In this document: positions 7,452 through 7,532 of the stretch, one piece after another
Layout of the letters: the number at the start of each line of letters is the position of its first letter
How positions within the stretch are numbered: the first letter of the stretch is position 1
NCBI GenBank assembly: GCA_964465665.1
Contig: CAYXKM010000058.1
Coordinates: forward strand, 1 to 7,532
DNA length: 7,532 nt
Source of the DNA: JAKEGN01 sp964465665
GTDB taxonomy: Bacteria; Pseudomonadota; Gammaproteobacteria; Steroidobacterales; Woeseiaceae
Direction of reading: 5' to 3'
Notes under the pieces: model-generated
The model's database searches: none
What the model was told of the DNA's origin: nothing
The model's input: the letters and a program-made list of their open reading frames with translations, nothing else
Program-made: the position numbers and the translations under genes

Positions 7452-7532
7452 TTGCAGAGGCACTGATTGTTGCCCGTTTCGGCTCGCAATTCCGTGCGTT
7501 AACGTACATAGGGACTAAACCTGAAGCACAGG

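Larger units (their letters stand above)
7310..7532. other. Non-coding leader upstream of ndvB
   Basis: About 220 bases precede the ndvB start. The ndvB frame contains TAA at 7501-7499. The small frames here, such as a 67-codon minus-strand ATG frame (7509-7306), have no recognisable protein features. The region holds the ribosome binding site at 7327-7321 and a perfect 9-bp inverted repeat at 7423-7451. I found no convincing -35/-10 pair on either strand, no tRNA-like fold that I could see, and no end of a neighbouring gene. The promoter may lie here in an unrecognised form or beyond the window. Confidence 0.6.

Noticed and set aside
7497..7504. Palindrome CGTTAACG upstream of ndvB
   Set aside because: Only 8 bp and overlapping the upstream stop codon; such short palindromes are common by chance.
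7340..7532. Sigma-70-like promoter boxes in the leader (TATTAG and TATGTA-like hexamers on the minus strand)
   Set aside because: No matching -35 hexamer at 16-18 bases from either; the resemblance is no better than chance.

Overview
The window is almost entirely one very long gene read on the minus strand: the first ~2,436 codons of a cyclic beta-1,2-glucan synthase (NdvB/ChvB/Cgs family). I translated the minus strand codon by codon from the upstream stop (TAA at 7501-7499) to base 1. The frame stays open throughout, with no stop or frameshift. The gene enters at about 7309 and is cut by the left edge of the window, inside the C-terminal GH94 phosphorylase domain. Family members are about 2,800-2,900 residues, so roughly the last 400 residues lie outside.

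Layout, reading right to left (5'->3' on the minus strand). 7532-7310 is a non-coding leader holding a perfect 9-bp inverted repeat (7423-7451) and a strong Shine-Dalgarno sequence (7327-7321). 7309-6074 is the cytoplasmic N-terminal region. 6070-5900 is a pair of membrane helices. 5866-4856 is the GT84 glucosyltransferase with a DxD motif and an RxxRW motif. 4825-4322 is a second membrane cluster. 4297-2690 is the glycoamylase-like cyclisation domain (GH189). 2641-1760 and 1135-260 are two copies of the GH94-type beta-supersandwich, joined by a linker. 181-1 is the beginning of the GH94 (alpha/alpha)6 barrel.

How the parts work together (family knowledge): the GT84 domain polymerises glucose from UDP-glucose into a beta-1,2 chain attached to the protein, the GH94 half trims the chain by phosphorolysis to set its length, and the GH189 domain closes the ring. 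The cyclic glucan is normally exported to the periplasm by an ABC transporter (NdvA/ChvA), which is not in this window, and serves in osmotic adaptation and host interaction.

Organism: the sequence is moderately GC-rich by eye, and the protein resembles proteobacterial NdvB proteins in its conserved blocks. A proteobacterium is likely; I cannot place it lower from this sequence alone. No RNA genes, mobile elements, CRISPR arrays or second protein-coding gene are supported, and I see no undescribed system here. The least explained piece is the leader with its inverted repeat.
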